NCBI RefSeq assembly: GCF_000317025.1
Contig: NC_019689.1
Coordinates: 4,922,818-4,986,817, forward strand
Reading direction: 5' to 3'
Length of the DNA stretch: 64,000 bases
Origin: Pleurocapsa sp. PCC 7327
GTDB taxonomy: Bacteria; Cyanobacteriota; Cyanobacteriia; Cyanobacteriales; Microcystaceae
The notes below the pieces were generated by a model. That model had not been told where the DNA came from and did no database searches. It was given only the letters and a program-made list of their open reading frames with translations. Made by a program: the position numbers and the translations under genes. Positions 18,642 to 28,482 of the stretch are shown here, piece by piece. Position 1 is the first letter of the stretch. Each line of letters opens with the position of its first letter.

Positions 18642-19397
18642 CTAATGTGCCGTCCAAGCCATATCGATCGCCTGTACCGAACCAGTAATCGCCCAAGCTT
18701 CCTGGGAACATAAAAAAGCCACATAATTGGCGACATCTTCGGGTTCGAGGAGTTTTTTGATGGCAGTTTTTTGTAGTAACACCTTTTCTTCTACTTCTTG
18801 GGGCAGAATGCCGCGAGTGCGCGCTTGATCCGCGATTTGCTTCTCGACTAAGGGCGTTCGCACGTAAGCCGGACAGATGGTATTACAAGTCAAACCATGT
18901 TCGCCTCCCTCCAAGGCGACAACTTTCGTGAAGCCGACAAGACCGTGTTTAGCTGTAACGTAACCGACTTTGAAGGGACTGGCAGTTAAGCTATGGACGC
19001 TGCCGATGTTGACGATCCGCCCGTGCCCCGATTTAATTAGATAAAACCAAGCGTATTTGGTTAGCAAAAAAGGAGCCGTCAGCATTACCGCGATCATTTT
19101 CTCCCAGGTATCTTCTGGGAAATCGGGAATCGGGTCGATCTGCTGGAAACCTGCATTATTGATTAGGATATCCAGTTGACCGTAGCACGCGATCGCTGCT
19201 TCAACTGCCTTTTTACAATCTTCGCGCTTGCTTAGGTCGGCAGTGACAAAGCTACCATTCAACTCAGCAGCTACCGCATTCCCTTTGTCTGGATCGAGGT
19301 CTGCAATGACAACTTTGATGTCTCGTTGAGCAAGTTTTTTGGCACAAGCGCGACCGATCCCGCTTGCAGCCCCCGTGACTAGAGCAACTCGTGACAT
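18642..19397 (-). CDS. bdhA: 3-hydroxybutyrate dehydrogenase-like short-chain dehydrogenase
   Basis: 251-residue SDR that interconverts D-3-hydroxybutyrate and acetoacetate with NAD. The Rossmann signature LVTGAASGIGRACAKKLA is at residues 6-23, NNAG at LINNAGFQQIDPIPDF, and the catalytic Ser-Tyr-Lys at GSVHSLTASPFKVGYVTAKH. FQQIDPIPDFPEDTW and CPAYVRTPLVEKQI are characteristic of BDH, as is the NAD preference implied by the Asp in VVIADLDPDK. It may serve polyhydroxybutyrate turnover, but no pha genes are in the window. Start ATG 19397. Confidence 0.88.
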   Translation of the reverse strand: MSRVALVTGAASGIGRACAKKLAQRDIKVVIADLDPDKGNAVAAELNGSFVTADLSKREDCKKAVEAAIACYGQLDILINNAGFQQIDPIPDFPEDTWEKMIAVMLTAPFLLTKYAWFYLIKSGHGRIVNIGSVHSLTASPFKVGYVTAKHGLVGFTKVVALEGGEHGLTCNTICPAYVRTPLVEKQIADQARTRGILPQEVEEKVLLQKTAIKKLLEPEDVANYVAFLCSQEAWAITGSVQAIDMAWTAH

Positions 19398-19617
19398 AAC
19401 GATAGGTCTGACTTGAAGTCAGAGAACTCGTTTCTCTTTACCTCAATTATTAACCCATTTCAGAGAATCGATTCGATCGCGATCGCACTACACTAAAACA
19501 AATTACCTATGGAATAATGCCCGCACGAGCAGAACGCTAGCACTACATTCAGAATTCAAATAGGATCGTTATAGATAGAAAAACTCAAGAGAATTTTGGC
19601 TATTATTTGGCTATTAG

Positions 19618-20988
19618 ATGACTAATCAGAAAATTCAAGTTATTGGTGGAGGATTGGCAGGAACAGAAGCTGCTTGGCAAATTGCTCAAGCGGGGGTTCC
19701 AGTCATTCTCTACGAAATGCGTCCGGTTCGGATGAGTCCCGCACACCATACGGAAGAATTAGCAGAGTTAGTTTGTAGCAATTCCTTTGGGGCAAGTCAA
19801 AGCGATCGCGCGGCGGGTTTACTCCACGAAGAATTACGCCGCCTCGGTTCCATTGTCATCCGCACCGCAGATAAACACGCCGTTCCTGCTGGCGGTGCTC
19901 TAGCGGTCGATCGCGCCGCATTTAGCCGCGAGCTAACCGAAACCCTGGCAAATCACCCCTTAATCGAACTCTGTCGCCAAGAGATCGCAGAAATCCCCAG
20001 AGAAGGCATAGTCGTCCTCGCCACCGGACCTCTTACCAGTCCGGCGCTAGCAGAAGACTTGCAGCGCTTTACCGGAATGGAGTATATGAGCTTTTTTGAT
20101 GCAGCCAGTCCCATCGTCGTGGGAGAATCGATCGATCGAGACATTGCCTTTCTCGCTTCCCGTTACGACAAAGGAGAAGCCGCCTACCTCAACTGTCCCA
20201 TGAATCGGGAGGAGTATCTGCACTTCTGGCAAGAACTGTGCAACGCCGAACAAGCAGAATTGAAAGATTTTGAGCGCGAAAACGCCAAATTCTTTGAAGG
20301 TTGTCTCCCTATCGAAGAATTGGCCCGACGGGGAGAAGATACTATGCGCTACGGCCCTCTCAAACCCGTCGGAATTTTTGACTCTCGCTTCGGCGATTTT
20401 CGCGATCCCCACAATCAATCGAAGCGTCCTTACGCAGTAGTTCAACTGCGCCAAGAAGATAAGGCGGGTCAGTTGTGGAATATGGTTGGCTTTCAAACTA
20501 ATTTGCGCTGGGGAGAACAGAAGCGAGTTTTCCGATTAATTCCTGGGTTGGAAAATGCTGAATTTGTTCGCATGGGGGTCATGCACCGCAATACGTTTAT
20601 TAATTCTCCCCAGTTACTCTCTCCCACCTTGCAATTTAAAAACAGAAAAACCTTACTAGCCGCAGGTCAACTGATCGGAACGGAAGGCTACACTGCTGCC
20701 GCAGCAGGGGGATGGTTGGCGGGAACGAATGCGGCGCGAATAGCGTTGGGATTAGCACCCGTCTCCATGCCTGGGACAACGATGATGGGAGCGTTATTTG
20801 AATTTATCAGTTCTGCCTCCCCGAAACATTTTCAACCCATGCCGCCGAATTTTGGCATTTTACCGGAGTTGCCCGCACGAATTCGCAACAAACAGGAAAG
20901 ATACGGCAAATATCGCGATCGCGCTTTGACAGATTTGGAGGCTTGGCAAAGTCAAATCAAATCTCTTTGTCTATCGAGTAACATCTAA
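19618..20988 (+). CDS. trmFO: Methylenetetrahydrofolate-tRNA-(uracil-54-C5)-methyltransferase TrmFO
   Basis: Folate- and FAD-dependent enzyme making ribothymidine 54 in the tRNA T-loop. At 456 residues it has the family length. The dinucleotide fold is at the N-terminus ([18 protein letters not shown]). Family motifs include [46 protein letters not shown] and [15 protein letters not shown]. The C-terminal flavin region reads [20 protein letters not shown]. Start ATG 19618. It is followed 11 bp later by the DUF4336 gene on the same strand. Confidence 0.96.
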   Translation: MTNQKIQVIGGGLAGTEAAWQIAQAGVPVILYEMRPVRMSPAHHTEELAELVCSNSFGASQSDRAAGLLHEELRRLGSIVIRTADKHAVPAGGALAVDRAAFSRELTETLANHPLIELCRQEIAEIPREGIVVLATGPLTSPALAEDLQRFTGMEYMSFFDAASPIVVGESIDRDIAFLASRYDKGEAAYLNCPMNREEYLHFWQELCNAEQAELKDFERENAKFFEGCLPIEELARRGEDTMRYGPLKPVGIFDSRFGDFRDPHNQSKRPYAVVQLRQEDKAGQLWNMVGFQTNLRWGEQKRVFRLIPGLENAEFVRMGVMHRNTFINSPQLLSPTLQFKNRKTLLAAGQLIGTEGYTAAAAGGWLAGTNAARIALGLAPVSMPGTTMMGALFEFISSASPKHFQPMPPNFGILPELPARIRNKQERYGKYRDRALTDLEAWQSQIKSLCLSSNI

Positions 20989-20999
20989 ATGCATTCGCT

Positions 21000-21710
21000 A
21001 TGTTGAGACAAATCGATCGAAACATCTGGGTTGGCGAACAACCGCTAAAGTTCTGGGGGTTTGAGGTCGGTACGCGAATGACTGTCATTCGTCTGGCAAA
21101 TGGCGAGGTAATCGTCATCTCTCCAATTAAAGTCGATGAGAGAACCATCCATCAAATTAATGAGATAGGAAAGGTTACTGCGATTATTGCCCCAAATCTT
21201 TATCATCACCTTTTTGTTGCTGAATTTAAAGCCATTTATCCCCATGCAAAAATATGGGCTGCCCCAGGTCTAGAATCTAAGAGACCAGATGTTCCTATTG
21301 ACAAGATCCTGAATAATGGCAAAGTTGGCAACGCCGATGAAGTTGAATACTTGTTGTTTGAAGGCTTGAAATTTTTTAATTTGAATGGATCGTCGGCCTT
21401 AAACGAAATTGTGTTTTTTCATCGCGAAAGCCAGACTTTAATACTGACAGATATAGCCTATCATTTCAATGAAAGCTTCTCCTTGAAAACTCAGCTAGCT
21501 TTCAGATTTATGGGAGGCTATAAAAAGCTAAAACCCTCATTATTGGAAAAATTGGCTACGCGAGAAACAGATAAGGTAAAATGCACGATAGGGCAAGTAC
21601 TTTGTTGGGATTTTGACAGAGTGATTATGGCTCATGGAAGCATAATCGAAAACGATGGAAAGAGAAAACTAAAAGAAGGATACGAAAGTTTTTTATCCAC
21701 CACTTTATAA
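21000..21710 (+). CDS. DUF4336 family protein (metallo-beta-lactamase-fold-like)
   Basis: 236 residues of the DUF4336 family, distantly related to the metallo-beta-lactamase fold. The N-terminus IDRNIWVGEQPLKFWGFEVG and the TRMTVIRLANGEVIVISPIK segment are typical. APNLYHHLFVAEFKAIYPHA carries the two histidines where metal ligands would be, and LTDIAYHF lies near the expected distal ligand region. Function is unknown. The ATG at 21000 is 11 bp after the trmFO stop, so co-transcription is likely, followed by the 80-residue membrane protein. Confidence 0.8.
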   Translation: MLRQIDRNIWVGEQPLKFWGFEVGTRMTVIRLANGEVIVISPIKVDERTIHQINEIGKVTAIIAPNLYHHLFVAEFKAIYPHAKIWAAPGLESKRPDVPIDKILNNGKVGNADEVEYLLFEGLKFFNLNGSSALNEIVFFHRESQTLILTDIAYHFNESFSLKTQLAFRFMGGYKKLKPSLLEKLATRETDKVKCTIGQVLCWDFDRVIMAHGSIIENDGKRKLKEGYESFLSTTL

Positions 21711-21734
21711 TCTAAAAAACTTCCATTTTCAATT

Positions 21735-21977
21735 ATGAAAGAGAAATTTATAACTTGGTTAAATCGTTTATTAGTCGCAGATATTTTTCTAGTCATCTTT
21801 GGTTTTTTGTGGTTTGCGATCGCGGTTGTCGGTCATTATGTTGGCATTCCCCTCGGTTTTGACATTTGGTATAAGCTTTGGCAACCGCTATTCAATCCGG
21901 CTCTTGGAATTTTATTTCTTGGGGCGATTCTAAGTTGGCTGATTAATAAAGTTTCTGAGAAACTAGAGTCTAAATAA
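21735..21977 (+). CDS. 80-residue two-span membrane protein, unknown
   Basis: Small hydrophobic protein with two predicted spans: LVADIFLVIFGFLWFAIAVV near residues 13-32 and ALGILFLGAILSWLINKV near 56-73. Ends are basic and polar (MKEKFITWLNR, SEKLESK). ATG 21735 lies 24 bp after the DUF4336 gene, on the same strand. I recognise only the general look of conserved small cyanobacterial membrane proteins. Confidence 0.6.
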   Translation: MKEKFITWLNRLLVADIFLVIFGFLWFAIAVVGHYVGIPLGFDIWYKLWQPLFNPALGILFLGAILSWLINKVSEKLESK

Positions 21978-21998
21978 AAATTCTTATACCAATTCAAG

Positions 21999-22235
21999 CT
22001 ATGAAATCTCTTTAGGAGCTTTTTTCTCATCCTGAGTATTTAAGACGGCAGGTTTTGTCCGAGCATGACGATAGATCTTCTTAATTTTTACCGTGCGATC
22101 GATAGTTTTTAGCGGAATTTTAAATACTGTTGGCGCGCTATAGGTTTGACTCAAATTAATGCCTAATGCTGTTTTGAGGAGATAGGCACAGTAAAGAACG
22201 AACAAAAGAGATAAAAATCGCTTGATCCCGGACAA
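21999..22235 (-). CDS. 78-residue protein with N-terminal membrane anchor, unknown
   Basis: Reads from TTG at 22235, preceded by GGAG seven bases upstream, which decides this start since there is no in-frame ATG. The product begins SGIKRFLSLLFVLYCAYLLK, a basic start with one hydrophobic span, followed by a basic tail (TIDRTVKIKKIYRHAR). It could be a membrane-anchored or secreted small protein. It is convergent with the plus-strand 80-residue gene and could be a chance frame. Confidence 0.45.
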   Translation of the reverse strand: MSGIKRFLSLLFVLYCAYLLKTALGINLSQTYSAPTVFKIPLKTIDRTVKIKKIYRHARTKPAVLNTQDEKKAPKEIS

Positions 22236-22674
22236 AGTATTGCTCCTATTGAGGTAAACTGGCAGATATTATTAAGACAGAAAAAAGTCAAGAACTGGAT
22301 AATTTAGTAAAATGTCGCTAAATCGACGATCGCAAGCAAATCTTGAATAACTTCAAGCTAGGTCATTAGTCTAGAGAAGAAGAGCATAGATAGCAAAAAT
22401 AGTTGATACTTAACCAAAGCTTAGAAGAAAAAATACTCGATCGATTTCTTAGAAAACAAAAGCTGAGACCCCATAAAAATTGTCTTGGTTTTGTGAGGAA
22501 AGTCGATTTGCAGAACCGATTCTAAATCCTGAATTTTTAAAGCTTTTAGCGTCATAATTCTTTATGTTTTTTTTCAAGTTTTTGTCTCTATTTTTGTCTA
22601 TAGTAAAAGTAGAGGAATATGATCGCCCCAAGCTGCGATCGCCAGCAAAATAAAAGTGAGGGGGTAAGTCATCT
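22236..22674. other. Intergenic region upstream of the DUF4327 gene
   Basis: About 440 AT-rich bases. A 60-codon minus-strand frame (22449-22631) lacks a good ribosome binding site and protein-like composition, so I do not call it. The right end presumably carries the promoter of the DUF4327 gene; GTGAGGGGGT just before its ATG may serve as ribosome binding site. Confidence 0.4.
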
Positions 22675-22893
22675 ATGCAAACAATTTCTTACTCCATCGA
22701 CGTTATTAAAGATGAAGCGCGTCAATTAGTCGAAAGCGGTGTCGTCGATCGCCAACAGCCAATTTATGTTCTCTGTCAGTTTATTCCTCCTCGCGAATGG
22801 ATCTGCGTCGAGTGTGAATTAGAAAAAAATGACTATCTACTCAGAGATCCGATTATCGATCTACTCGCTCATGAAGAATGGGAAGATGATTAA
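22675..22893 (+). CDS. DUF4327 family protein
   Basis: 72-residue protein of a cyanobacterial family of unknown function. The conserved core is clear: YSIDVIKDEARQLVESGVV, QPIYVLCQFIPPREWICVEC and LLRDPIIDLLAHEEWEDD. The length agrees with the family. No membrane segment or signal peptide. Start ATG 22675. It is convergent with sbcD, with a 19-bp gap between the stops. Confidence 0.88.
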   Translation: MQTISYSIDVIKDEARQLVESGVVDRQQPIYVLCQFIPPREWICVECELEKNDYLLRDPIIDLLAHEEWEDD

Positions 22894-22912
22894 ATCAGCA
22901 ACCAGTGAGTAG

Positions 22913-24211
22913 TTACTCGCCGATTTCTAGGGTTAATTGAGTTTTTGTCGCTTTTTCTTCTTCTGTCTCCAGCCAACTGTCGCGATCGCTATCAAGTAGA
23001 CTCTGTGCGGCTTCTATAAGATCGGGCATAATATCTTTGAGGTCGCCTCGACTGGTGAGATAAGTTTTTAAAGCTTCGATGGGGTCGAGACTGGTGCCAA
23101 CCCCTAATTCGGGCAGGCGAGGACGGGCTAATTGACTGACTAATTCCGGGCGGATAGTATAGCTATGGACTGATTTAAGTGCCTCTTGAATTACCCGATT
23201 ATCGATCGCATCTAGCTGTTCGGAACGAATTTTATAAATCAGTCGCACAACGGCATTTTCGATCTTTTTTTTGGCAATAGCGTTTAAAATCGCAGCTTGC
23301 GGATTGTCTTTTTCTGAAGCATCCACTTCAATCGTACAGAAGGGACGCGCGGGCAAGGGACAAAATTCCCAAGTAACTTTTCCTTTAGCAATTTCGATCG
23401 AGACGTACCCTTTCTCTTCTTTCTCTTCACTAAAATCAACCCGTTCGATGCTGCCAGGATAAATAATGGGGGGATCGTTGGATGGATTGAGATTTTGGTG
23501 TTTGTGAATGTGACCTAATGCCACATAATCGAATTCGGGACGGATGAGAAGGGAAATGGGAATCGTAAAACCTTTCCCAACGGCTAAAAAACGTTCCGCT
23601 CCCAGATTAGCGCGGTCTACCATCAAATGACCTAATAAAACGGTTGGAATCGTGCGATCGAGTTGACGAATTTCTGCTTCTAAAACGGGTTCGAGTTTTT
23701 TGATCAATAAATCGTTGACTTCGGCCAGCGATAATCCTTCGGTTTCTGGACGAGTCAGCAGTGTCGAACGAGTTAACCAAGGAAGGGTAATAACTTGTAT
23801 CTCGCCGTTGCGAGTCGCAATGCGGTGAGTCTTGATGCTGTCTCCCACAATAAATCCGGGGACAGCTAAGGTGCGATAAATAGACAAACTCGCACCTCCA
23901 TTGCCTTGAGAATGCTGGTCGTGGTTTCCTACCAGTAAAACTGTCGGGATCTTGGCATCTGCCAAGCGGCGAAACTGGGAGGCAAAAGCTTCTTGAACGT
24001 AGGGCGGCGGCGTGGCATCGGGAAAAGCATCTCCCCCAAATAACACCAGATCTACGGGTTGGTTAATGGCGCGATCGATGCATTGGCTTAAGGTATTGAC
24101 AAAATCTTCTAAGCGTGTATTCAAACCAGTTTTGGGATTCACGCGACCGTGAGAAAAACCGCTTCCCATATGGATATCGGAAAGATGCAGAATTGCGATC
24201 GCCTTAGTCAT
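22913..24211 (-). CDS. sbcD: Exonuclease SbcCD subunit D (metallophosphoesterase)
   Basis: Nuclease subunit that, with SbcC, trims DNA hairpins and double-strand ends. The 432-residue protein shows the calcineurin-like phosphoesterase motifs in order: LHLSDIHMGSGF (residues 6-17), LVLFGGDAFPDATPPP, LLVGNHDQHSQGNGG, VLLGHLMVDRANLG and YVALGHIHKHQNL. A capping region follows in the last 150 residues. No sbcC is adjacent. Start ATG 24211; the acidic C-terminus is ordinary for cyanobacterial SbcD. Confidence 0.92.
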   Translation of the reverse strand: MTKAIAILHLSDIHMGSGFSHGRVNPKTGLNTRLEDFVNTLSQCIDRAINQPVDLVLFGGDAFPDATPPPYVQEAFASQFRRLADAKIPTVLLVGNHDQHSQGNGGASLSIYRTLAVPGFIVGDSIKTHRIATRNGEIQVITLPWLTRSTLLTRPETEGLSLAEVNDLLIKKLEPVLEAEIRQLDRTIPTVLLGHLMVDRANLGAERFLAVGKGFTIPISLLIRPEFDYVALGHIHKHQNLNPSNDPPIIYPGSIERVDFSEEKEEKGYVSIEIAKGKVTWEFCPLPARPFCTIEVDASEKDNPQAAILNAIAKKKIENAVVRLIYKIRSEQLDAIDNRVIQEALKSVHSYTIRPELVSQLARPRLPELGVGTSLDPIEALKTYLTSRGDLKDIMPDLIEAAQSLLDSDRDSWLETEEEKATKTQLTLEIGE

Positions 24212-24281
24212 TGGTTGCTTGCCGAGCTATTTTATTCTGTCAATCATAACAAAATTATCTGACAAACCAAGATTTCTAATG

Positions 24282-26870
24282 TTATCTCATTTGACCAATG
24301 ACTCGTTGACGGGCATCGATCGCGGGCTGATAATTCGGCTTAATAAAAATTGCCCTTTCATAAGATCTAACCGCTTCTTCGTACCGCCGCAATCCTTCTT
24401 CTGCCCTGCCCTTTCCATACCAAGCTTCAAAGGCTTCATCGTTAATTTCTAGGGCTTCGTTAAAAGATTTTATGGCTTCTTCATATTCTTTTAATACAGT
24501 TTGTACGTTCCCCAAACCGATCCAAGCGGGTAAATAATCCGGTTTTACTTTAATCGATTCTTGATAAGATTCGCGCGCTTTTTCATATTCCTTGTACTGA
24601 AAGTACATTTTTCCCATGTCGTTCCAAGTCACAAAATTTTTGCCTTGACCGACTGCAACGGCTTGGTTAAAGTTAGCGATCGCATCATCTTTTTTCCCCA
24701 ATTTTAGATAAGAATGACCGCGATTGTGCCAAGCTTCAAAAGAGCTTGGATCGATAGAAATCGCTTTCCCATAAGCCTGAATGGAGTCTTGATATCTTTC
24801 TAAGCCATCGAGAGCCGATCCCTTACAGATCCAGCCATACACGCTTTCTTTATTAAGTGCGATCGCCGCTTCGCAAGATTGCAGCATGTCATTATACCGT
24901 TTCAAAGCGCTTAAGGCAAATGCTTTCTGTATCCAAGCTTTTTCAAAGTTAAGCAAAGCACCAGACAAAGGAGGCGGATTTTGCAAGCCATCCTCATAAT
25001 AGTTAATCGCCGATAGATAATCTTGGGAACGCAATTTTAGATCGGCTTGTCGGAACAGAAATGCGGTTTGGGTGACTTGGATGACATAAACCAGGAAAAA
25101 TAAGAAACCGCCAATCCCTCCCGGAATAAGTATCATTCCAATTAGCGACCTTACCCAAGGCGGTCTAGTCGATACACTAATTCGATTGTTGGTATTAGTT
25201 TTATTTAGTTTAGGTCTGAGGTTTCTGCCGATTTTTTTAAGATCTTTTAAAATTTCGGCGGCTGATTGATAGCGAGCAGCTAAATCGATACATATCATCT
25301 TATTCAAGATTTTTGCCAACCTGGGATCGATTTGTACGCCTTCTTGCCAGATGATTTCGCCCGTTTGGGGATTGGTATCAAACTGGTCTGGATAGATGCC
25401 CGTTAGCGCTTGAATTGCCGTCATTCCTAAAGCATAAATATCGCTACCAAATGCGGGTCTACCTGCCATTTGTTCGGGAGGCATATAGCCTTCCGTTCCT
25501 ATCGGTTGAGTAGAACTACCAAAACCGCTTTTTTCAGAGGTGGCGCTGACGATTTCTTTAACCACGCCAAAATCGATTAGCACGATTTTGTCATCCGAAC
25601 GCCGTCGAATTAAATTAGAAGGCTTAATATCGCGGTGGATCACGCGATTTTTATGAATAAAGTCTAAGATTTCCGATACATCTTGCAGCAAAGCAATAAC
25701 TTTGTCTTCACTCCACCGCTTGCCCGGTAAGATCTCGTGACCGAGATCCTTGCCGTCAATAAAAGCTTGAACGAGATAAAATTCCTCGTCTTCCTCAAAA
25801 TGATCCAACAGTTTTGGAATTTGAGGATGATCGCCCAATTTTTCTAAAACTGTCAGTTCGGTCGAGAAACGACGTTCTGCTTCTTGAACGATAATTGCAT
25901 CCGTAGTTCCTTGGGACTTAAGTTGTTTGATGACGCAGGGCGATTGATATTTGCGCCACAAATTTTCGGCTACATAAGTATAACTCCAACGCCCTCCGCC
26001 CAAAAAGCCAACGATCTTGTAGCGTCCTCCGACCGTTTGTCCGATTTTCAACAAGGGTTCTAGGTCGCGCAGAACCTCAGCAACAGAATGATAGCGTTCC
26101 GAATATTTGGGACGGATCATTTTGTTGAGAATAGCTGCTAGCTTCGGACTGACGGAGACGTGCTTATCCCAGTTGGTCAGATCGCCCGTTTCCGTGTCTT
26201 CTAACTCCATCGGCGACTGACCTGTTAAAGCGTAGATAGCCGTTCTTCCCAAAGCATAGATATCACTGCTAAAAAACGGTCGTCCGTTCTGCTGTTCGGG
26301 CGCCATGTAACCCGGTGTTCCGATGACGCTAGTCATCAAGGTTTGCGTCTCGGCGTTAAAGGAGAGGGTTCCGATTTCTTTAACTGCCCCAAAGTCAATT
26401 AAAACTATCTTGCCATCAGACTGCCGCCGAATCAGGTTAGAGGGTTTGATATCGCGGTGAATCACTCCCTGCTGATGGACGAAATCTAAGACTTGTAGAA
26501 CGTCTCTAAGAAATTCAATAACCTGGGTTTCATGAAAGGGTTTACGACAGACTTCTTTTCTGAGTTCTTCTCCGTCAATAAATTCTTGGACTAGGTAGAA
26601 TTCCTCATTCTCTTCAAAATGTGCTATTAATTGAGGAATTTGATCGTGATTGCCAAGACGACGCAAAACCATCGCCTCTGTTCCGAAGCGCTCTTTTGCG
26701 TTCTGCCACAGGGCACGGCTATTAAACCTAGGTTGGAGTTGTTTGACAACACACTTAGGTTTATTAGGCAGTTCCATATCTTTTGCTAGATAGGTCGTAC
26801 CAAATCCGCCGCTTCCTAATTCGTTTAAGATTTGGTAGCGCCCGCCGATGAGATCTCCGGGATTGGGCAT
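24282..26870 (-). CDS. Serine/threonine kinase with two kinase domains, a membrane span and TPR repeats
   Basis: 862 residues. Kinase domain 1 (about 11-270) is canonical: ELGSGGFGTTYLA, lysine in CVVKQL, VIHRDIKPSNLI, LIDFGAVKEI, GTPGYMAPEQ. Kinase domain 2 (about 281-545) keeps lysine (CVIKQL), VIHRDIKPSNLI, LIDFGVVKEI and GTEGYMPPEQ, but its nucleotide loop is FLGGGRWSYTYVAE rather than GxGxxG. A single hydrophobic span (LIGMILIPGGIGGFLFFLVY) follows near 570-595. About seven TPR units make up the rest (for example EAWHNRGHSYLKLGKKDDA). The expected topology is cytoplasmic kinases with TPR beyond the membrane. Tandem kinase domains are unusual for this family. Substrates are unknown. Confidence 0.9.
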   Translation of the reverse strand: MPNPGDLIGGRYQILNELGSGGFGTTYLAKDMELPNKPKCVVKQLQPRFNSRALWQNAKERFGTEAMVLRRLGNHDQIPQLIAHFEENEEFYLVQEFIDGEELRKEVCRKPFHETQVIEFLRDVLQVLDFVHQQGVIHRDIKPSNLIRRQSDGKIVLIDFGAVKEIGTLSFNAETQTLMTSVIGTPGYMAPEQQNGRPFFSSDIYALGRTAIYALTGQSPMELEDTETGDLTNWDKHVSVSPKLAAILNKMIRPKYSERYHSVAEVLRDLEPLLKIGQTVGGRYKIVGFLGGGRWSYTYVAENLWRKYQSPCVIKQLKSQGTTDAIIVQEAERRFSTELTVLEKLGDHPQIPKLLDHFEEDEEFYLVQAFIDGKDLGHEILPGKRWSEDKVIALLQDVSEILDFIHKNRVIHRDIKPSNLIRRRSDDKIVLIDFGVVKEIVSATSEKSGFGSSTQPIGTEGYMPPEQMAGRPAFGSDIYALGMTAIQALTGIYPDQFDTNPQTGEIIWQEGVQIDPRLAKILNKMICIDLAARYQSAAEILKDLKKIGRNLRPKLNKTNTNNRISVSTRPPWVRSLIGMILIPGGIGGFLFFLVYVIQVTQTAFLFRQADLKLRSQDYLSAINYYEDGLQNPPPLSGALLNFEKAWIQKAFALSALKRYNDMLQSCEAAIALNKESVYGWICKGSALDGLERYQDSIQAYGKAISIDPSSFEAWHNRGHSYLKLGKKDDAIANFNQAVAVGQGKNFVTWNDMGKMYFQYKEYEKARESYQESIKVKPDYLPAWIGLGNVQTVLKEYEEAIKSFNEALEINDEAFEAWYGKGRAEEGLRRYEEAVRSYERAIFIKPNYQPAIDARQRVIGQMR

Positions 26871-26973
26871 TGTTTATCCTGGATTGAGCCTATTAAATTT
26901 TAGCCGAAGTTTCCCCAAACCTTGCTGCCACTATAGGCATTTTATACAATAGCTGTTATTTCGGCAGATTTTG

Positions 26974-28425
26974 ATGAACGATTCTGCTCTTGACTGGCAG
27001 CAAATCCACAGGACTTTCCAACAAATTTGGGGCTATGAAGATTTTCGCCCGCCTCAAGCAGAAATTATTCGCGTGCTGTTGGCATCAAAAGATGCTCTGA
27101 TAATTTTACCTACTGGCGGGGGAAAGTCGATTTGTTTTCAACTGCCAGCTTTGTTGCAAACTGGATTGACTTTGGTCGTTTCTCCCTTGGTAGCGTTGAT
27201 GGAAAATCAGGTGCAAGACTTGCGATCGCGCCGTCTTCGGGTAGCCTTATTGCATAATGAGTTACCGCGAACTCAACGCAGACAAACCTTACAGGAAATA
27301 GAAAGACAACAACTCAGATTGCTTTACCTCTCCCCAGAAACGCTATTAAGTCCGCCCGTCTGGGAAAGATTGTCTCACCCCCTACTAAAAATTAATGGTT
27401 TGATTGTCGATGAAGCCCATTGTCTGGTCCAATGGGGAGAAAATTTTCGACCCGCCTATCGCCGCTTAGGTGCGGTGCGACCTGCCTTACTTAAGTCTAA
27501 ACCGTCTGGGACAAAAATTGCGATCGCGGCGTTTACGGCAACAGCAGACTTAACTTCTCAGAAAATTATTAACGAAACGCTACAACTGAGGCAACCCGAA
27601 TGCTTTCTAACCAGTCCTTACAGAAACAACCTCAATCTTCAAGTCAAGATCGTCTGGACTCCGAAATGCCGCCGCGAGCGACTGTTAAAATTTGTACGAG
27701 GGAAAGAGAAACAGGCGGGATTAATTTATGTCCGTACCCGCCGAGATAGCGAAGCTTTAGCCCAATGGCTAAACTCGTTAAACTACCCAACTGCGGCTTA
27801 TCATGCGGGATTGAGTCCCCAAGAACGACGCGCGATCGAAACGAGTTGGCTGAGGGGAAATAGGCTATTTGTGGTTTGTACTAGCGCTTTTGGCATGGGG
27901 ATCGATAAACCCGACGTGCGTTGGGTCATTCATTTTCAACCTCCTCTATTGCTTTCAGAATACCTACAAGAAGTCGGTCGAGGCGGACGGAACGGACAAG
28001 CGACGGATGCGCTAACTTTGATAAGCGAACCGACAGGATGGTTAGATCCCCAAGATAAACAGCGCGATCGCTATTTTTTATGGCGATCGCAACAGCAATA
28101 TCGACAAGCGCAACAAATTGTTAAAAAAATCCCCAATCGGGGAACAATAGACGCGATCGCGCGACAGTTTCCAGAGGGAGAAATCGCCCTTTCACTGCTG
28201 CATGGTGCGGGTCGATTAGAATGGTTAGACCCCTTTCACTATCAGCTAAATCCGAGTCAATCTTCCTCTTTTCCCGCCCGATCTCATCTTCAGCGACAGT
28301 CGCAATCGTTGATGAGGCAATATCTGACGACGCGCAGGTGTCGCTGGCAGTTTTTACTCAATGCTTTTGGGTTTACCACACAGGCAAGTGGATTTCGCTG
28401 CGGTCATTGCGATAATTGTTGTTAG
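26974..28425 (+). CDS. recQ: RecQ-family ATP-dependent DNA helicase, short form
   Basis: 3'-5' DNA helicase of about 483 residues. Motif 0/I: GYEDFRPPQAEII and LPTGGGKSICFQLPALL; motif II: LIVDEAHCLVQWG; motif III: FTATAD; motif VI: YLQEVGRGGRNGQ. It ends in a cysteine cluster (CRWQFLLNAFG, then CGHCDNCC), the zinc-binding end of the RecQ C-terminal region. A winged-helix plus HRDC extension is absent, giving a short cyanobacterial form. ATG 26974 is preferred over the TTG one codon upstream. The stop lies inside an inverted repeat shared with the convergent small gene. Confidence 0.92.
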   Translation: MNDSALDWQQIHRTFQQIWGYEDFRPPQAEIIRVLLASKDALIILPTGGGKSICFQLPALLQTGLTLVVSPLVALMENQVQDLRSRRLRVALLHNELPRTQRRQTLQEIERQQLRLLYLSPETLLSPPVWERLSHPLLKINGLIVDEAHCLVQWGENFRPAYRRLGAVRPALLKSKPSGTKIAIAAFTATADLTSQKIINETLQLRQPECFLTSPYRNNLNLQVKIVWTPKCRRERLLKFVRGKEKQAGLIYVRTRRDSEALAQWLNSLNYPTAAYHAGLSPQERRAIETSWLRGNRLFVVCTSAFGMGIDKPDVRWVIHFQPPLLLSEYLQEVGRGGRNGQATDALTLISEPTGWLDPQDKQRDRYFLWRSQQQYRQAQQIVKKIPNRGTIDAIARQFPEGEIALSLLHGAGRLEWLDPFHYQLNPSQSSSFPARSHLQRQSQSLMRQYLTTRRCRWQFLLNAFGFTTQASGFRCGHCDNCC

Positions 28426-28482
28426 TTAGTAGTTAGTTATTCGACTACCAACTGCTAACCACTAACTAACGTCCCATTTTTT
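28421..28482. terminator. Inverted repeat between convergent genes
   Basis: GTTAGTTAGT (28421-28430) and ACTAACTAAC (28461-28470) can pair, enclosing the stop codons of both recQ and the small minus-strand gene. A T-run follows (28475-28482). TAGTTAGTTA-type units are short tandem repeats. A bidirectional terminator role is inferred. Confidence 0.45.

Noticed and set aside
22449..22631. 60-codon frame on the minus strand
   Set aside because: No ribosome binding site, unconvincing composition, and located in an AT-rich intergenic region.
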